A DNA stretch of 34,858 nucleotides. Origin: Bacteroidales bacterium (GTDB lineage: Bacteria > Bacteroidota > Bacteroidia > Bacteroidales > F082). The notes under the pieces are model-generated. The model saw only the letters and a list, made by a program, of their open reading frames with translations. It did no database searches and was not told where the DNA came from. This document shows, piece after piece, positions 8,240 through 17,793 of this stretch. The stretch covers positions 1 to 34,858 of the forward strand of contig JAGYNM010000011.1 of assembly GCA_018399335.1 (NCBI GenBank), in the 5' to 3' direction. The first letter of the stretch is position 1. Every line of letters begins with the position of its first letter. Position numbers and translations under genes: made by a program.

Positions 8240-11005
8240 TTAAAGATTAATTTTTAGTGAAACTGTTGCTGTGCGGCCCATGCCGAAATATACGCCAGCC
8301 GAATTGGCATCGAAAGTGCTTGAATGAACGAGATAAGGATCGTTATTTTGTGCATCAGTGATAAAGGTGTTATCAAGTAAATTGATGATACTTCCGCGCA
8401 ATTCAAATCCAATGTCTTTCATGCGCCAGGTGTAGCCGGCGTGCACATCGACAGTATAATAATCAGGTATTTTCCAGGACTGAATAGGCTTGCCTTCTTC
8501 ATCGAAAGCCCAGTCGTTGTTGTTTGGATCGTAATCAAGCGGGTTAAATTCGGCATAATGTTTTCCGAAGAAGGTGAAAACACCGGTAGCATATAATCTT
8601 GGGATAATTTCCCAGCGGATACGTTCCTGATTTTGAATCTGAGCAGCATCGCCTACGTAAAGGCCTTTGGCATCAAATGGGCGGGTTCCGACCTGTTGGC
8701 CGTTATCATCATAAATACGGGCAGTATCGGCTGAGGTCCATTTCCAGTCTCCAACAGATAAAAGGCTCTCTAGCAATAAGTTTTTGGTTATTCTATAGGC
8801 AAATTCAAATTCTATACCTTTGTGTAAAGCATTCATATTGTTGATGTTGACTGAGTAGCGCACGCCGTCAATATCCATCGATAAAGCCCTGTCGGCGGGC
8901 TTATTTTCCCATTGGGTGAGGTAAGCATTTACGTTGAGCGTAAACTTTGGTTTTACCCAGCTGTAGCCAAGTTCAACTGCTTGAACCTTTTCATTTTTAA
9001 TATCTCTAAAAAGCACATTACGACGATCAAATACATTGTTAAAACGTTGTGCTTTAGAAAGGTATCCAATATTTGCAAACACATTCATAGTTTCGTTCAG
9101 GTTGTAGTTGGCGCCACCTTTTACAGTGAATCCGGGCAAGTATTTCCAATCTGTTTCGTTAGTTCTTAAGCCTTCAGAATTTTGGTCGTAAGTGTTACCA
9201 TTGTAGTTTATCGATGTGCCATAACCAATAGCTAAAGTAGTATCGCCCACATCTAATAGTTTTGGAAGAAAATAGTCAATTCTTTTGTAACCCGTAATTG
9301 AAGTGGTAAGATTCAAAAAAGCGGTAAGTGCGCCTTTGGTGAGCTTTACCTGTCCAAATAATCCTCCCCAATTTACCAGTGCATCATTGTGATAACCAAT
9401 GATATCACCTACATATTTCTTGGTGGTATCGTTGCGTTCATTTTCGTTTCCACTATCGATGAAATAGTTTCCGCCGAAAAGATCCTGGATTTTGCGGTAG
9501 TGTTCTCCTTTGTAAGTTCTCAAATCAACACCGCCCGAAAAGCTGAGTAAGTCGCTGTGTTCATAATCAAAAGTTGAAAGCAAACCCATCCAGAAGTGGT
9601 TGTTCATGGCGGCACGATAAATATCTGATGATTTTTTATTTACATTAAAATACGGACGTACCAGGTTCATGTTTGAGTTGTACTGCACCTGAAGATTTTG
9701 CTGTCCTGTAACCGGATCATAGCTGGGTGTTGTTGAAAAAGAATTTCCACCACCGTCGCCTAATGAAAGGTACATAATATTGGAGATGTAAAGTTTATCA
9801 TTCACCGACCAAAAATCCCTGAGGCTGAACATGGGTTTGTGGTAAAAATTATTAGCGGTGCTAAAAGGTTCAGCCTGTGGATAAATCGTATCGGTGGGCG
9901 TGATTGAAGCCTTGCTCAGATAACCCCAGTTAGGATTGTAGCGCAGACCCATATTAACGGGTTCTCCATTGTTGATCAGCGTATTGATTGATTCAGGTGA
10001 AACACCGTTTTCGAGTGCAAATGTAGAATCGTAAGTAGCAATATATTTTTTATGGCTGCGTTGTCCGTGTTCCTGTGGAGCTCCCATGGCTGTGAGGCTG
10101 ATGATATGGTTGCCAATTTCTTTATCCACACGCAAAAAGTAGAAATAGCCCTCGGTCCATGTTTGGTCAACCCAGCCATCGCCTTTTTTATAGGAACCGG
10201 CAAAAGTTACGCCCCAGCCGTTTTTCATTCTTCCAGTGGTAAGTCCCAATGAAGTACGCAAAAAGCCGTCGTTGCCAACTTCCTGTTTCAGACTCAAGCC
10301 TTTTTTAGCATCAATACCTTTGGTAGCGATATTAATAGTTCCACCAACTGACGGAATAGCCAGCTTGGAGGCTCCAAGGCCGCGCTGAACCTGTGTATAG
10401 CGCATCACAGCATCGAGACCAAACCAATTTGACCAGTAAACCCAGCCGTTTTCCATATCGTTTACTGGAATACCGTCGAGCATTACTGCAACATTTCGTT
10501 GGTTAAAACCACGGATATTGATACGTGCATCACCATCTCCACCACCTGATTTTGTAGCATAAACACCTGGTGTTGAATTTAATAACATCGGAATGTCTTG
10601 CGAGGCCAGCTGTTCTTCCACTTTAACGGGTGTGATATTACTAAAAGCCACAGGTGTGTCACGTGTTTTAGCAACATCACCAACAACCTGAACCTCAGTA
10701 AGTGTAATGGTTTTTAAGGTAAAATTGAGCCGTATTTTTTCCTTGCCAACTTTAAGTTCTCTGGTCTGTTTTTCAAAGCCTACATAACTAATATCCAAGG
10801 TGTAAGTGCCTGGTTCCAGTAATAATTGGTAGGCTCCGTCAAAATCAGTAACTGTGCCGACTCCCGGACCGTAAATAATATTTACTCCGGGTAATGGTTC
10901 TCCGAGTTCGCCGTCATAAACAAAGCCTTCCACCGATGTTTTCTGTGCCATAGCACCAAACGCTAATGCAAAAAACATCACAAACAAACTTATTTTTTTC
11001 GTCAT
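8240..11005 (-). CDS. TonB-dependent receptor with N-terminal carboxypeptidase-D-like domain
   Basis: Signal peptide MTKKISLFVMFFALAFGAMAQ; VEGFVYDGELGEPLPGVNIIYGPGVGTVTDFDGAYQLLLEPGTY; plug domain (STPGVYATKSGGGDGDARINIRGFNQRNVAVMLDGIPVNDMENG); long barrel ending in an aromatic-rich C-terminus. Track start 11023; 11005 gives the better signal peptide. Confidence 0.93.
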   Translation of the reverse strand: MTKKISLFVMFFALAFGAMAQKTSVEGFVYDGELGEPLPGVNIIYGPGVGTVTDFDGAYQLLLEPGTYTLDISYVGFEKQTRELKVGKEKIRLNFTLKTITLTEVQVVGDVAKTRDTPVAFSNITPVKVEEQLASQDIPMLLNSTPGVYATKSGGGDGDARINIRGFNQRNVAVMLDGIPVNDMENGWVYWSNWFGLDAVMRYTQVQRGLGASKLAIPSVGGTINIATKGIDAKKGLSLKQEVGNDGFLRTSLGLTTGRMKNGWGVTFAGSYKKGDGWVDQTWTEGYFYFLRVDKEIGNHIISLTAMGAPQEHGQRSHKKYIATYDSTFALENGVSPESINTLINNGEPVNMGLRYNPNWGYLSKASITPTDTIYPQAEPFSTANNFYHKPMFSLRDFWSVNDKLYISNIMYLSLGDGGGNSFSTTPSYDPVTGQQNLQVQYNSNMNLVRPYFNVNKKSSDIYRAAMNNHFWMGLLSTFDYEHSDLLSFSGGVDLRTYKGEHYRKIQDLFGGNYFIDSGNENERNDTTKKYVGDIIGYHNDALVNWGGLFGQVKLTKGALTAFLNLTTSITGYKRIDYFLPKLLDVGDTTLAIGYGTSINYNGNTYDQNSEGLRTNETDWKYLPGFTVKGGANYNLNETMNVFANIGYLSKAQRFNNVFDRRNVLFRDIKNEKVQAVELGYSWVKPKFTLNVNAYLTQWENKPADRALSMDIDGVRYSVNINNMNALHKGIEFEFAYRITKNLLLESLLSVGDWKWTSADTARIYDDNGQQVGTRPFDAKGLYVGDAAQIQNQERIRWEIIPRLYATGVFTFFGKHYAEFNPLDYDPNNNDWAFDEEGKPIQSWKIPDYYTVDVHAGYTWRMKDIGFELRGSIINLLDNTFITDAQNNDPYLVHSSTFDANSAGVYFGMGRTATVSLKINL

Positions 11006-11040
11006 GATATCTGTTTTTCTCAAGACTGTTAGATAAAATT

Positions 11041-11077
11041 GCCATTATGATGATAATCTGGTTATCATCATAATGGC
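11041..11077. promoter_or_regulatory. Perfect 16-bp inverted repeat between the lamin-tail gene and the TonB receptor gene (terminator/attenuator candidate)
   Basis: GCCATTATGATGATAA - TCTGG - TTATCATCATAATGGC, exact reverse complement arms; no clear U tract. Confidence 0.7.
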
Positions 11078-11098
11078 ATGATTTGATGTGAACAAAAA

Positions 11099-12085
11099 TT
11101 AGTTAAAAAGCAACTTTTGTGTGCCGATTTTATTGGATTGATATATGATCTTAACAAGATACAATCCTTTTAGTTCCAGACTGCTTTCGAAGGTGTATTC
11201 ATTGGCACGCTGGTCAAATGTAATTTGCTCAACAAGTCTGCCACTCAGGTCGTGTAGTTCGATACGGGAAATAGCTTCTGCAGAAGTGATGCTGAATTTG
11301 TTGTCGATTGCAGGATTGGGATAAATCACTGCTTTTTCAAGCTGATTTTCTCCAACGCTCAATGTATTGCATTCGCAATTATGGAATCCTAAAGAATCAA
11401 AAGTATTTTCAGGAATGGAATCCCACTGCATATGCACCATAAAAGCAGGCTGTGGATTCTCTGTTACACCTTGTTTAACAGTTGGTTTTCTGATCAGGGT
11501 ATGATCTCTTGACCAGGCTAACCAAAACAATGGTCCAACAATATAATTTTGAATGGTATAAGATGTTGGAACTCCACCACTATTATAAGTGATTGTGGTA
11601 TCATTGAGGTTTCCCCAACCATTGTCATCCTCGAGCATTGGAGGCCCAACCTGACCAAAAATATCAATGATTTCGCCTGAAACAGTTTCCAGTGTCATGG
11701 CATCATTACCATTGAAATACATGGTGCGGTTTACATTGTAAACTGGCGATAAAAACAAATCAGCTTTTGCCTGAAGTGCCAGATCAACAGGTTGTTCAAA
11801 TCCTGTGCCATCAGGATCTCTTTTGTCGAGAACAACCACAAAAGCGGATTTTGGTTCTATCGTTCCACTCAATTGTGCATCATAAGGAACATTTTCGCCA
11901 TTACTATAGCGAACGAGCTTATATGTCGACAGATCAATGGCATTGTTGGTGGGATTGTAGAGTTCGAGCGCTTTGTTGTTGCCCGAGCCTTCAACATATT
12001 CGGAAATAAAAAGATTAGAGCAATCCTGCGCCTGAAGGCTTGTTGCCAGCATAAAAAGCATGAGATAAAGTAGATTTTTCTTCAT
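11099..12085 (-). CDS. T9SS-secreted lamin-tail-domain (LTD) protein
   Basis: CSNLFISEYVEGSGNNKALELYNPTNNAIDLSTYKLVRYSNGE is a typical bacterial LTD; C-terminal VIYPNPAIDNKFSI...LKGLYLVKIIYQSNKIGTQKLLFN is a T9SS sorting domain. Confidence 0.9.
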   Translation of the reverse strand: MKKNLLYLMLFMLATSLQAQDCSNLFISEYVEGSGNNKALELYNPTNNAIDLSTYKLVRYSNGENVPYDAQLSGTIEPKSAFVVVLDKRDPDGTGFEQPVDLALQAKADLFLSPVYNVNRTMYFNGNDAMTLETVSGEIIDIFGQVGPPMLEDDNGWGNLNDTTITYNSGGVPTSYTIQNYIVGPLFWLAWSRDHTLIRKPTVKQGVTENPQPAFMVHMQWDSIPENTFDSLGFHNCECNTLSVGENQLEKAVIYPNPAIDNKFSITSAEAISRIELHDLSGRLVEQITFDQRANEYTFESSLELKGLYLVKIIYQSNKIGTQKLLFN

Positions 12086-12223
12086 AGTAAAATTATTTAA
12101 CGGTTAAAAGTTTCTTTTTGGCAAAATTAACAACTATTGTATAACAGAGTGCCTAAAATGAAATTTCATCTGGATTTAATACAGGATTAATATTTACTTG
12201 CACAATAATTTAACATAAAATAA

Positions 12224-12259
12224 AAATCCGGATTTATCATTATTGATAAAATCCGGATT
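12224..12259 (-). terminator. Hairpin terminator candidate downstream of folE
   Basis: AATCCGGATTTATCA ... TGATAAAATCCGGATT inverted repeat (one-base bulge), lies ~70 nt past the minus-strand folE stop; followed on minus strand by TTTATTTTATG. Confidence 0.6.
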
Positions 12260-12329
12260 GTTCTAACAGAATTGCATTAGCTTCTCAGATGCAAAATTGT
12301 ATGTTTGGCTCAAAAAAATTATCGGTAAT

Positions 12330-13115
12330 TTATTTCATTCCAATATAAGTCAGAAATTCTTCTCTCATTTTCTGGTCAGTTTTAAAGACGCCGCTGAATT
12401 CTGAAGTAATGGTGGTACTGCTGTCGTCCTGAATGCCTCTGGCTACAACGCAAAAGTGTTTTGCATCAATTACAACGGCAACATCATCTGTTTGAAGTGC
12501 TTTTTTGAGCTCTTCAACTATTTGAACAGTAAGCCGTTCCTGAACCTGAGGCCGACGAGCGAAATAGTCTACAATTCGGTTAATTTTTGAAAGACCGATT
12601 ACCGTACCGCTCGAAACATAGGCCACGTGAGCTTTTCCCATGATGGGCAAAAAGTGATGCTCGCAGGTGCTTTTGAGCGTGATATTTTTTTCGACCAGCA
12701 TCTGTCCGTAGCGAAATTTATTGTCGAAAACAGACATTTTCGGTTTATTTTCAGGATTGAGGCCATGAAAAATTTCCTTCACAAACATTTTTGCTACCCT
12801 GTGCGGTGTTCCGCGAAGGCTGTCATCGGTCAGATCCAGTCCGATGGTTTCCATTATTTGCTCAAAATGTTTTTCGATGGTTGCTATTTTTGCCTCATCC
12901 GACTGCAAAAAAGCATCAGTACGCATGGGAGTTTCTATACTGCTGAAGGCGTGCTCATCGCCCATTTGCTCAGCTTCTTCATAAAAGAGTGATTTGCCAT
13001 TTAGTTTGCCATTACCATTCGAATGGTGTTTGCCATTGCCGTTTCCGTTCAAGGTAATTGTCGCAAGATCTTCGTGTTTTCCGTTAAATTTCATAATTGA
13101 GGTATTTCGAATCAT
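12330..13115 (-). CDS. folE: GTP cyclohydrolase I with Asn/Gly-rich N-terminal extension
   Basis: RGTPHRVAKMFVKEIFHGLNPENKP, TLKSTCEHHFLPIMGKAHVAYVSSGTVIGLSKINRIVDYFARRPQVQERLTVQI, HFCVVARGIQDDSSTTITSEFSGVF. Confidence 0.96.
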   Translation of the reverse strand: MIRNTSIMKFNGKHEDLATITLNGNGNGKHHSNGNGKLNGKSLFYEEAEQMGDEHAFSSIETPMRTDAFLQSDEAKIATIEKHFEQIMETIGLDLTDDSLRGTPHRVAKMFVKEIFHGLNPENKPKMSVFDNKFRYGQMLVEKNITLKSTCEHHFLPIMGKAHVAYVSSGTVIGLSKINRIVDYFARRPQVQERLTVQIVEELKKALQTDDVAVVIDAKHFCVVARGIQDDSSTTITSEFSGVFKTDQKMREEFLTYIGMK

Positions 13116-13210
13116 TAAACACGAAAGAACTCAAAATGTTTAACTAAACCACATAAATGTTAAACAAAGTTTAGAAATTTTATTGAGATTAGGCTTCCAA
13201 AAGGACTGGC

Positions 13211-16200
13211 TTAACTAAGACTTGCTTCAATCTGTCGCATCAATTCCAATGCTTTGAGCACTGTATGAACACCTTTGATGTGAATCAACAGCTTTTCAGG
13301 TGTTTCTTTCATCCGACATTGATCAGGATTAGCCTGGACAAATTTGAGAATGGCTGCAAAAGTAGGAGACTGATAGTAGGCTGATTGCTGGTCACTTACA
13401 AAATAAGCTGTAAGCATTTTGTTTTTCAGAACGAGTTTTTCGAATCCCAGGTCACGGGCCAGCCATCGCAAACGAATCGTATCGAAAAGTGCATTGGTTT
13501 GTTTGGGAATTGGACCAAACCGATCGATGAGTTCTTCGGTAAACGCTTCAAGGCCTTCCTCACCAGAAAGATTATCCAGCTCAGAATAAAGCCTGATGCG
13601 CTCAGCTGAAGTTGTTACATAGCCATTTGGTATCAGAATTTCCATGTCGGATTCAAACACACATTCGCGCACAAACTGCCTGGGTTTGTCGGATGTGAAA
13701 AGATCTTTAAATTCTGTTTCTTTAAGTTCTAGAATAGCTTCATCCAATATTTTATGGAAAGTTTCGAAGCCTATGTCATTGATGAAACCGCTTTGTTCGC
13801 CACCCAGCAAATTTCCAGCTCCGCGTATATCCAAATCACGCAGCGCGATATTAAACCCACTTCCCAGATCAGCAAATTCTTCTAAAGCCCTTAAACGTTT
13901 TTGAGCCTCACTGCTCAAGGCTGCCATTGGCGGGGCAAGCAGGTAACAAAAGGCTTTTTTATTTGAACGTCCGACTCTTCCGCGTAACTGATGCAAATCA
14001 CTTAATCCGTAATGATGTGCCTCGTTGATAATAATGGTGTTGGCGTTTGAAATGTCCAACCCCGACTCAATAATTGTAGTGGCCAGCAGCACATCATATT
14101 CCCCGTTAATGAAAGCCAGCATTGTTTTTTCGAGTCTGGCGCCATCCATTTGGCCATGAGCCACGGCCACCCTAACGCCTGGAACAAATCGCACTAACAT
14201 GTCATGAACATCCATGATGTTTTGTACGCGATTATGCACAAAAAACACTTGTCCGTCGCGGGAAATCTCGTATTGGATGGCATCTCGTATGAGTGTTTCG
14301 TTGAAGGATCTGATTTCAGTTTGAACCGGAAAGCGATTGGGTGGAGGGGTGTTAATGATACTCAGATCGCGGGCGCCCATCATCGAAAACTGTAATGTTC
14401 GGGGAATGGGAGTTGCAGTGAGCGTTAAAGTATCAACATTAGCTTTTATCTGTTTCAGTTTTTCCTTTGCTGCCACGCCAAATTTCTGCTCTTCATCAAT
14501 AACGAGAAGACCAAGGTCTTTAAAAGTTACGTCTTTGCTTATCAGCCGATGGGTTCCTATCAAAATATCAATTTTGCCTTTTTTGAGTTTTTCCAGCGTT
14601 TCCTTTTGCTGTTTGGCCGATTTGAAACGATTGATGTAATCGATCTCTGCCGGAAATCCATTTAAGCGATCTGTAAAGGTTTTGTAATGCTGAAGTGCCA
14701 GGATAGTTGTTGGAACGAGAATAGCTACCTGCTTTGAATCTGTAACGGCCTTAAAGGCAGCACGAATGGCGATTTCTGTTTTTCCAAAACCAACATCGCC
14801 GCACACCAAACGATCCATCGGTGCTTCTGCTTCCATGTCTTTTTTTACGTCCACAGTGGCTTTTAGCTGGTCGGGAGTGTCTTCATAAATAAAGGATGCC
14901 TCCAGTTCGGCTTGTAAATAAGTGTCGGGCATAAATTGAAATCCCGGACTGTTTTTGCGGGCTGCATAAAGCTTAATCAGCTCGCGAGCGATGTCCTTTA
15001 CGCGACTTTTTGTTTTATTTTTGAGTTTATTCCAAACGTTGGAGCCAAGTTTGCTCAAACTTGGTTCTGCACCATCCTTTCCGCTGTATTTTGCAATGCG
15101 ATGCAACGAATGGATGCTAACATACAAAAGGTCGCTGTTTTGATAGATAAGCCTTACAGCTTCCTGACGTTTACCATTATTATCAATCATTTCGAGTCCG
15201 TCGAAACGACCAATGCCGTGATCGATATGGGTTACAAAATCACCAGGCTTAAGCTCGTTCAGCTCCTTGATGGTGATGGCTTCTTTGGTTGCAAAGGCTT
15301 CCCGAAGCCGGAAACGGTGATAGCGTTCAAAGATCTGATGGTCAGTAAATAGACAAATTTTCTCGTCCTGATTAATGAAACCAGCATGCAGACTATGATA
15401 GACAGGAATAAAATTAGCTTGGTCTTCCTCTGGTATATCGTGCTGCAAATCTGTTAGAATGGTTTGTAACCGTTCGAGCTGTCTGCTGCTTTCAGAAAAG
15501 ATAAAGGTTTGAAATCCGGCAGCTTTTTTTTCTTTGAGATGTGAAAGAAAGAGATCAAAGTTTTTATTAAAGGCAGGTTGCGGATTGGTATGAAATTGCA
15601 AACTCGTTTCTTTTGCCAGAAGACCACTATTTCCCCATTCAATTGTTTTTTTCTGAATGAGCTGATCCAGAATTTCTTTCGCTTGAGAAAACGCCTGATG
15701 AGGAGTGCTTTTCTTATCTTCCAGCTGAAGCTTTTCGTAAGCTTCAAGGGCTTTTTCCCAGGCCAAATCTATCCTTTCGGAAAGGGCTTGAGGCTCATCA
15801 ATCCATACCAAAAGATTGTCGGGCAGGTGATTGAGTAATGTTTCACGCTCCTCCAGAAGCATGCGTTCGTGCATATTGGGTAATAAAACCACTTTTTCGA
15901 GCTTTTGCAGCGAACGTTGCGACACAGGATCAAAACTTCGGATTGACTCCACTTCATCGCCGAAAAACTCAATGCGATAGGGGTGTTCGTCGGCAAATGA
16001 AAAAACATCTACAATGCCGCCTCGCAAAGCAAACTGGCCGGGCTCAATCACAAAATCAACGCGCTCGAAATGAAATTCGGCCAAAAAATCGGTTAGAAAA
16101 TCAAGAGATACTGCTTCGCCAATTTTTATCCTGAAACTATTTTTGATGAGCAGTTTTTGTGTAAAAACTTTTTCGCTGAGGGCTTCGGGATAAGTAACGG

Positions 16201-16570
16201 CAATGGTTTTGCGGTTGGTTGCGCTCACGCGGCGCAAAACTTCGGTTCGCGATAAGATGTAGTTGTTGTCAGCTTTTTCGGGCTCGTAGGGTCTTTTATA
16301 GGAAGTGGGGTAAAAAAGCACCGTTTTCTTGTTCAGGGCTTTTTCCCTGTCGCCCATCAGATTTTCCAGGTCGTTGTAGCAATAAGCTGCAGCTTCCTTG
16401 TCGGTACAAACTACCAAATGAAAATGCTTGCTTTGATCGGCAACTGCCCTTATGAGCACTGATTTTGATGAGCCGGTTAATCCCGAGAGAAGCAAGTGCT
16501 GCTGCTGGTCGATTTCATCAAGTAGTTGTAAAATACGCTGCGAAGAGAAATAATGCTGTGTAGCTGACAA
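13211..16570 (-). CDS. mfd: Transcription-repair coupling factor Mfd
   Basis: CarD/RID region (LKPGDFVTHIDHGIGRFDGLEMI), DEAD helicase (GDVGFGKTEIAIRAAFKAV, DEEQKFGV, TATPIPRTLQFSMMGARDLSII), TRCF domain. Start is uncertain: the track ORF begins at 16654, but homology-like sequence and a -7 candidate favour a non-ATG start near 16570 (TTG). Confidence 0.95.
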   Translation of the reverse strand: MSATQHYFSSQRILQLLDEIDQQQHLLLSGLTGSSKSVLIRAVADQSKHFHLVVCTDKEAAAYCYNDLENLMGDREKALNKKTVLFYPTSYKRPYEPEKADNNYILSRTEVLRRVSATNRKTIAVTYPEALSEKVFTQKLLIKNSFRIKIGEAVSLDFLTDFLAEFHFERVDFVIEPGQFALRGGIVDVFSFADEHPYRIEFFGDEVESIRSFDPVSQRSLQKLEKVVLLPNMHERMLLEERETLLNHLPDNLLVWIDEPQALSERIDLAWEKALEAYEKLQLEDKKSTPHQAFSQAKEILDQLIQKKTIEWGNSGLLAKETSLQFHTNPQPAFNKNFDLFLSHLKEKKAAGFQTFIFSESSRQLERLQTILTDLQHDIPEEDQANFIPVYHSLHAGFINQDEKICLFTDHQIFERYHRFRLREAFATKEAITIKELNELKPGDFVTHIDHGIGRFDGLEMIDNNGKRQEAVRLIYQNSDLLYVSIHSLHRIAKYSGKDGAEPSLSKLGSNVWNKLKNKTKSRVKDIARELIKLYAARKNSPGFQFMPDTYLQAELEASFIYEDTPDQLKATVDVKKDMEAEAPMDRLVCGDVGFGKTEIAIRAAFKAVTDSKQVAILVPTTILALQHYKTFTDRLNGFPAEIDYINRFKSAKQQKETLEKLKKGKIDILIGTHRLISKDVTFKDLGLLVIDEEQKFGVAAKEKLKQIKANVDTLTLTATPIPRTLQFSMMGARDLSIINTPPPNRFPVQTEIRSFNETLIRDAIQYEISRDGQVFFVHNRVQNIMDVHDMLVRFVPGVRVAVAHGQMDGARLEKTMLAFINGEYDVLLATTIIESGLDISNANTIIINEAHHYGLSDLHQLRGRVGRSNKKAFCYLLAPPMAALSSEAQKRLRALEEFADLGSGFNIALRDLDIRGAGNLLGGEQSGFINDIGFETFHKILDEAILELKETEFKDLFTSDKPRQFVRECVFESDMEILIPNGYVTTSAERIRLYSELDNLSGEEGLEAFTEELIDRFGPIPKQTNALFDTIRLRWLARDLGFEKLVLKNKMLTAYFVSDQQSAYYQSPTFAAILKFVQANPDQCRMKETPEKLLIHIKGVHTVLKALELMRQIEASLS

Positions 16571-16587
16571 ACCAGATATTTTTGCTG

Positions 16588-16595
16588 CAAAAGTA
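16588..16595 (-). promoter_or_regulatory. Candidate Bacteroidota -7 element for mfd (TACTTTTG on minus strand)
   Basis: Plus strand CAAAAGTA = reverse complement of TAnnTTTG consensus; no good -33 seen. Confidence 0.4.
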
Positions 16596-16638
16596 AAGGA
16601 TTGATTCAATTTTCGACACCTTACTAAAGGAATTCGTT

Positions 16639-16646
16639 TAGTTTTG
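16639..16646 (+). promoter_or_regulatory. Candidate Bacteroidota -7 element for trhO (TAGTTTTG)
   Basis: TAnnTTTG match upstream of the trhO ORF. Confidence 0.4.
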
Positions 16647-16666
16647 CACTCCAAAATTTATTTAGA

Positions 16667-17704
16667 ATGATTCTTTATAACAAAATCGACCGCAGAGTAT
16701 TGAAATTACGGTTGATGCAGGAAAGTTTTGAGCGTCGCACACTGTCATTTTATCGTTTTGTGGAAGTGGAAGACCCACAGCAATATCGTGATGAGCTCTT
16801 TTTGAAGCTTCAGGAAATGAATGTTTTTGGCAGAATTTATGTCGCTAAAGAAGGTATCAATGCGCAAATTAGTGTTCCGCTTCCGGAATATGATCGTTTC
16901 AAAACCTATATCAGGCAGCATCCATACACACGCGATGTTTTAATAAATGAGGCTGTCGAAGATAACGGGAAGTCATTTTATAAACTCAAAATCCTTGTTA
17001 AGTACAAAATCCTCTCTGATGGCCTCGACAATAATAGCTTTGATATCTATAATGTTGGAGAACATCTGGATGCGGTTAGTTACAATCAGAAATTGAACGA
17101 ACCCGGCACTGTGGTCATTGACCTTAGAAATCATTATGAGCATGAAGTTGGTCATTTTCAACATGCAATTTTGCCGGATGTAGATACTTACAAGGAGTCT
17201 ATCCCTTTGATAGTGAATATGCTGAAAGAAAAACAACCTAAAAATGTGATGTTATATTGCACAGGCGGCATTCGTTGTGAAAAGTTTTCGGCCTATCTGA
17301 AACATCAGGGCTTTGAGCAGGTTTTTCAATTAAAAGGTGGTGTGATAAATTACGCGCATCAGGTGAGGGAGTTGGAGCTGGAAAGCAAATTCAAAGGCAA
17401 GAACTTTGTTTTTGACGATCGCATGGGCGAACGTGTTACAGATGAAGTGATTGCCCGTTGTCATCAATGTGGTGAGCCAGCTGATAATCATGTAAACTGT
17501 GCGAATGATGCCTGTCATTTGCTTTTTATTCAATGCGATAAATGCGCTTCAAACTTCGATCAGTGTTGTTCATCCGAATGTCAAAATGTGATTCAATTGC
17601 CAGAAGAGATTCAGAAACAACTCCGTAAAGGTCATATGCACCAGAATGCGCATCATAAAGGGCGTTTTGAAACAACACCTAAAAGGATTGATATCTCAGC
17701 CTGA
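16667..17704 (+). CDS. trhO: Rhodanese-domain tRNA uridine(34) hydroxylase family protein (TrhO/YceA-like)
   Basis: YVAKEGINAQISVP, catalytic CTGGIRCEKFSAYLKHQGF, VFQLKGGVINY, FVFDDRMGERV, C-terminal Cys-rich CHQCGEPADNHVNCANDACHLLFIQCDKC. The true start may be a later Met such as MQESFERRTLSFYRFV. Confidence 0.9.
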   Translation: MILYNKIDRRVLKLRLMQESFERRTLSFYRFVEVEDPQQYRDELFLKLQEMNVFGRIYVAKEGINAQISVPLPEYDRFKTYIRQHPYTRDVLINEAVEDNGKSFYKLKILVKYKILSDGLDNNSFDIYNVGEHLDAVSYNQKLNEPGTVVIDLRNHYEHEVGHFQHAILPDVDTYKESIPLIVNMLKEKQPKNVMLYCTGGIRCEKFSAYLKHQGFEQVFQLKGGVINYAHQVRELELESKFKGKNFVFDDRMGERVTDEVIARCHQCGEPADNHVNCANDACHLLFIQCDKCASNFDQCCSSECQNVIQLPEEIQKQLRKGHMHQNAHHKGRFETTPKRIDISA

Positions 17705-17744
17705 TTTATAGCCTAAAAAAAACGCTAAGCTTCGCAACATTCCT

Positions 17745-17752
17745 TATCTTTG
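17745..17752 (+). promoter_or_regulatory. Candidate -7 element (TATCTTTG) for hpt
   Basis: TAnnTTTG match 42 nt upstream of the hpt ATG. Confidence 0.4.
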
Positions 17753-17793
17753 TCGGTTCGAAACAGGAACCAGTTTCCATTAAATCGTTTTTT

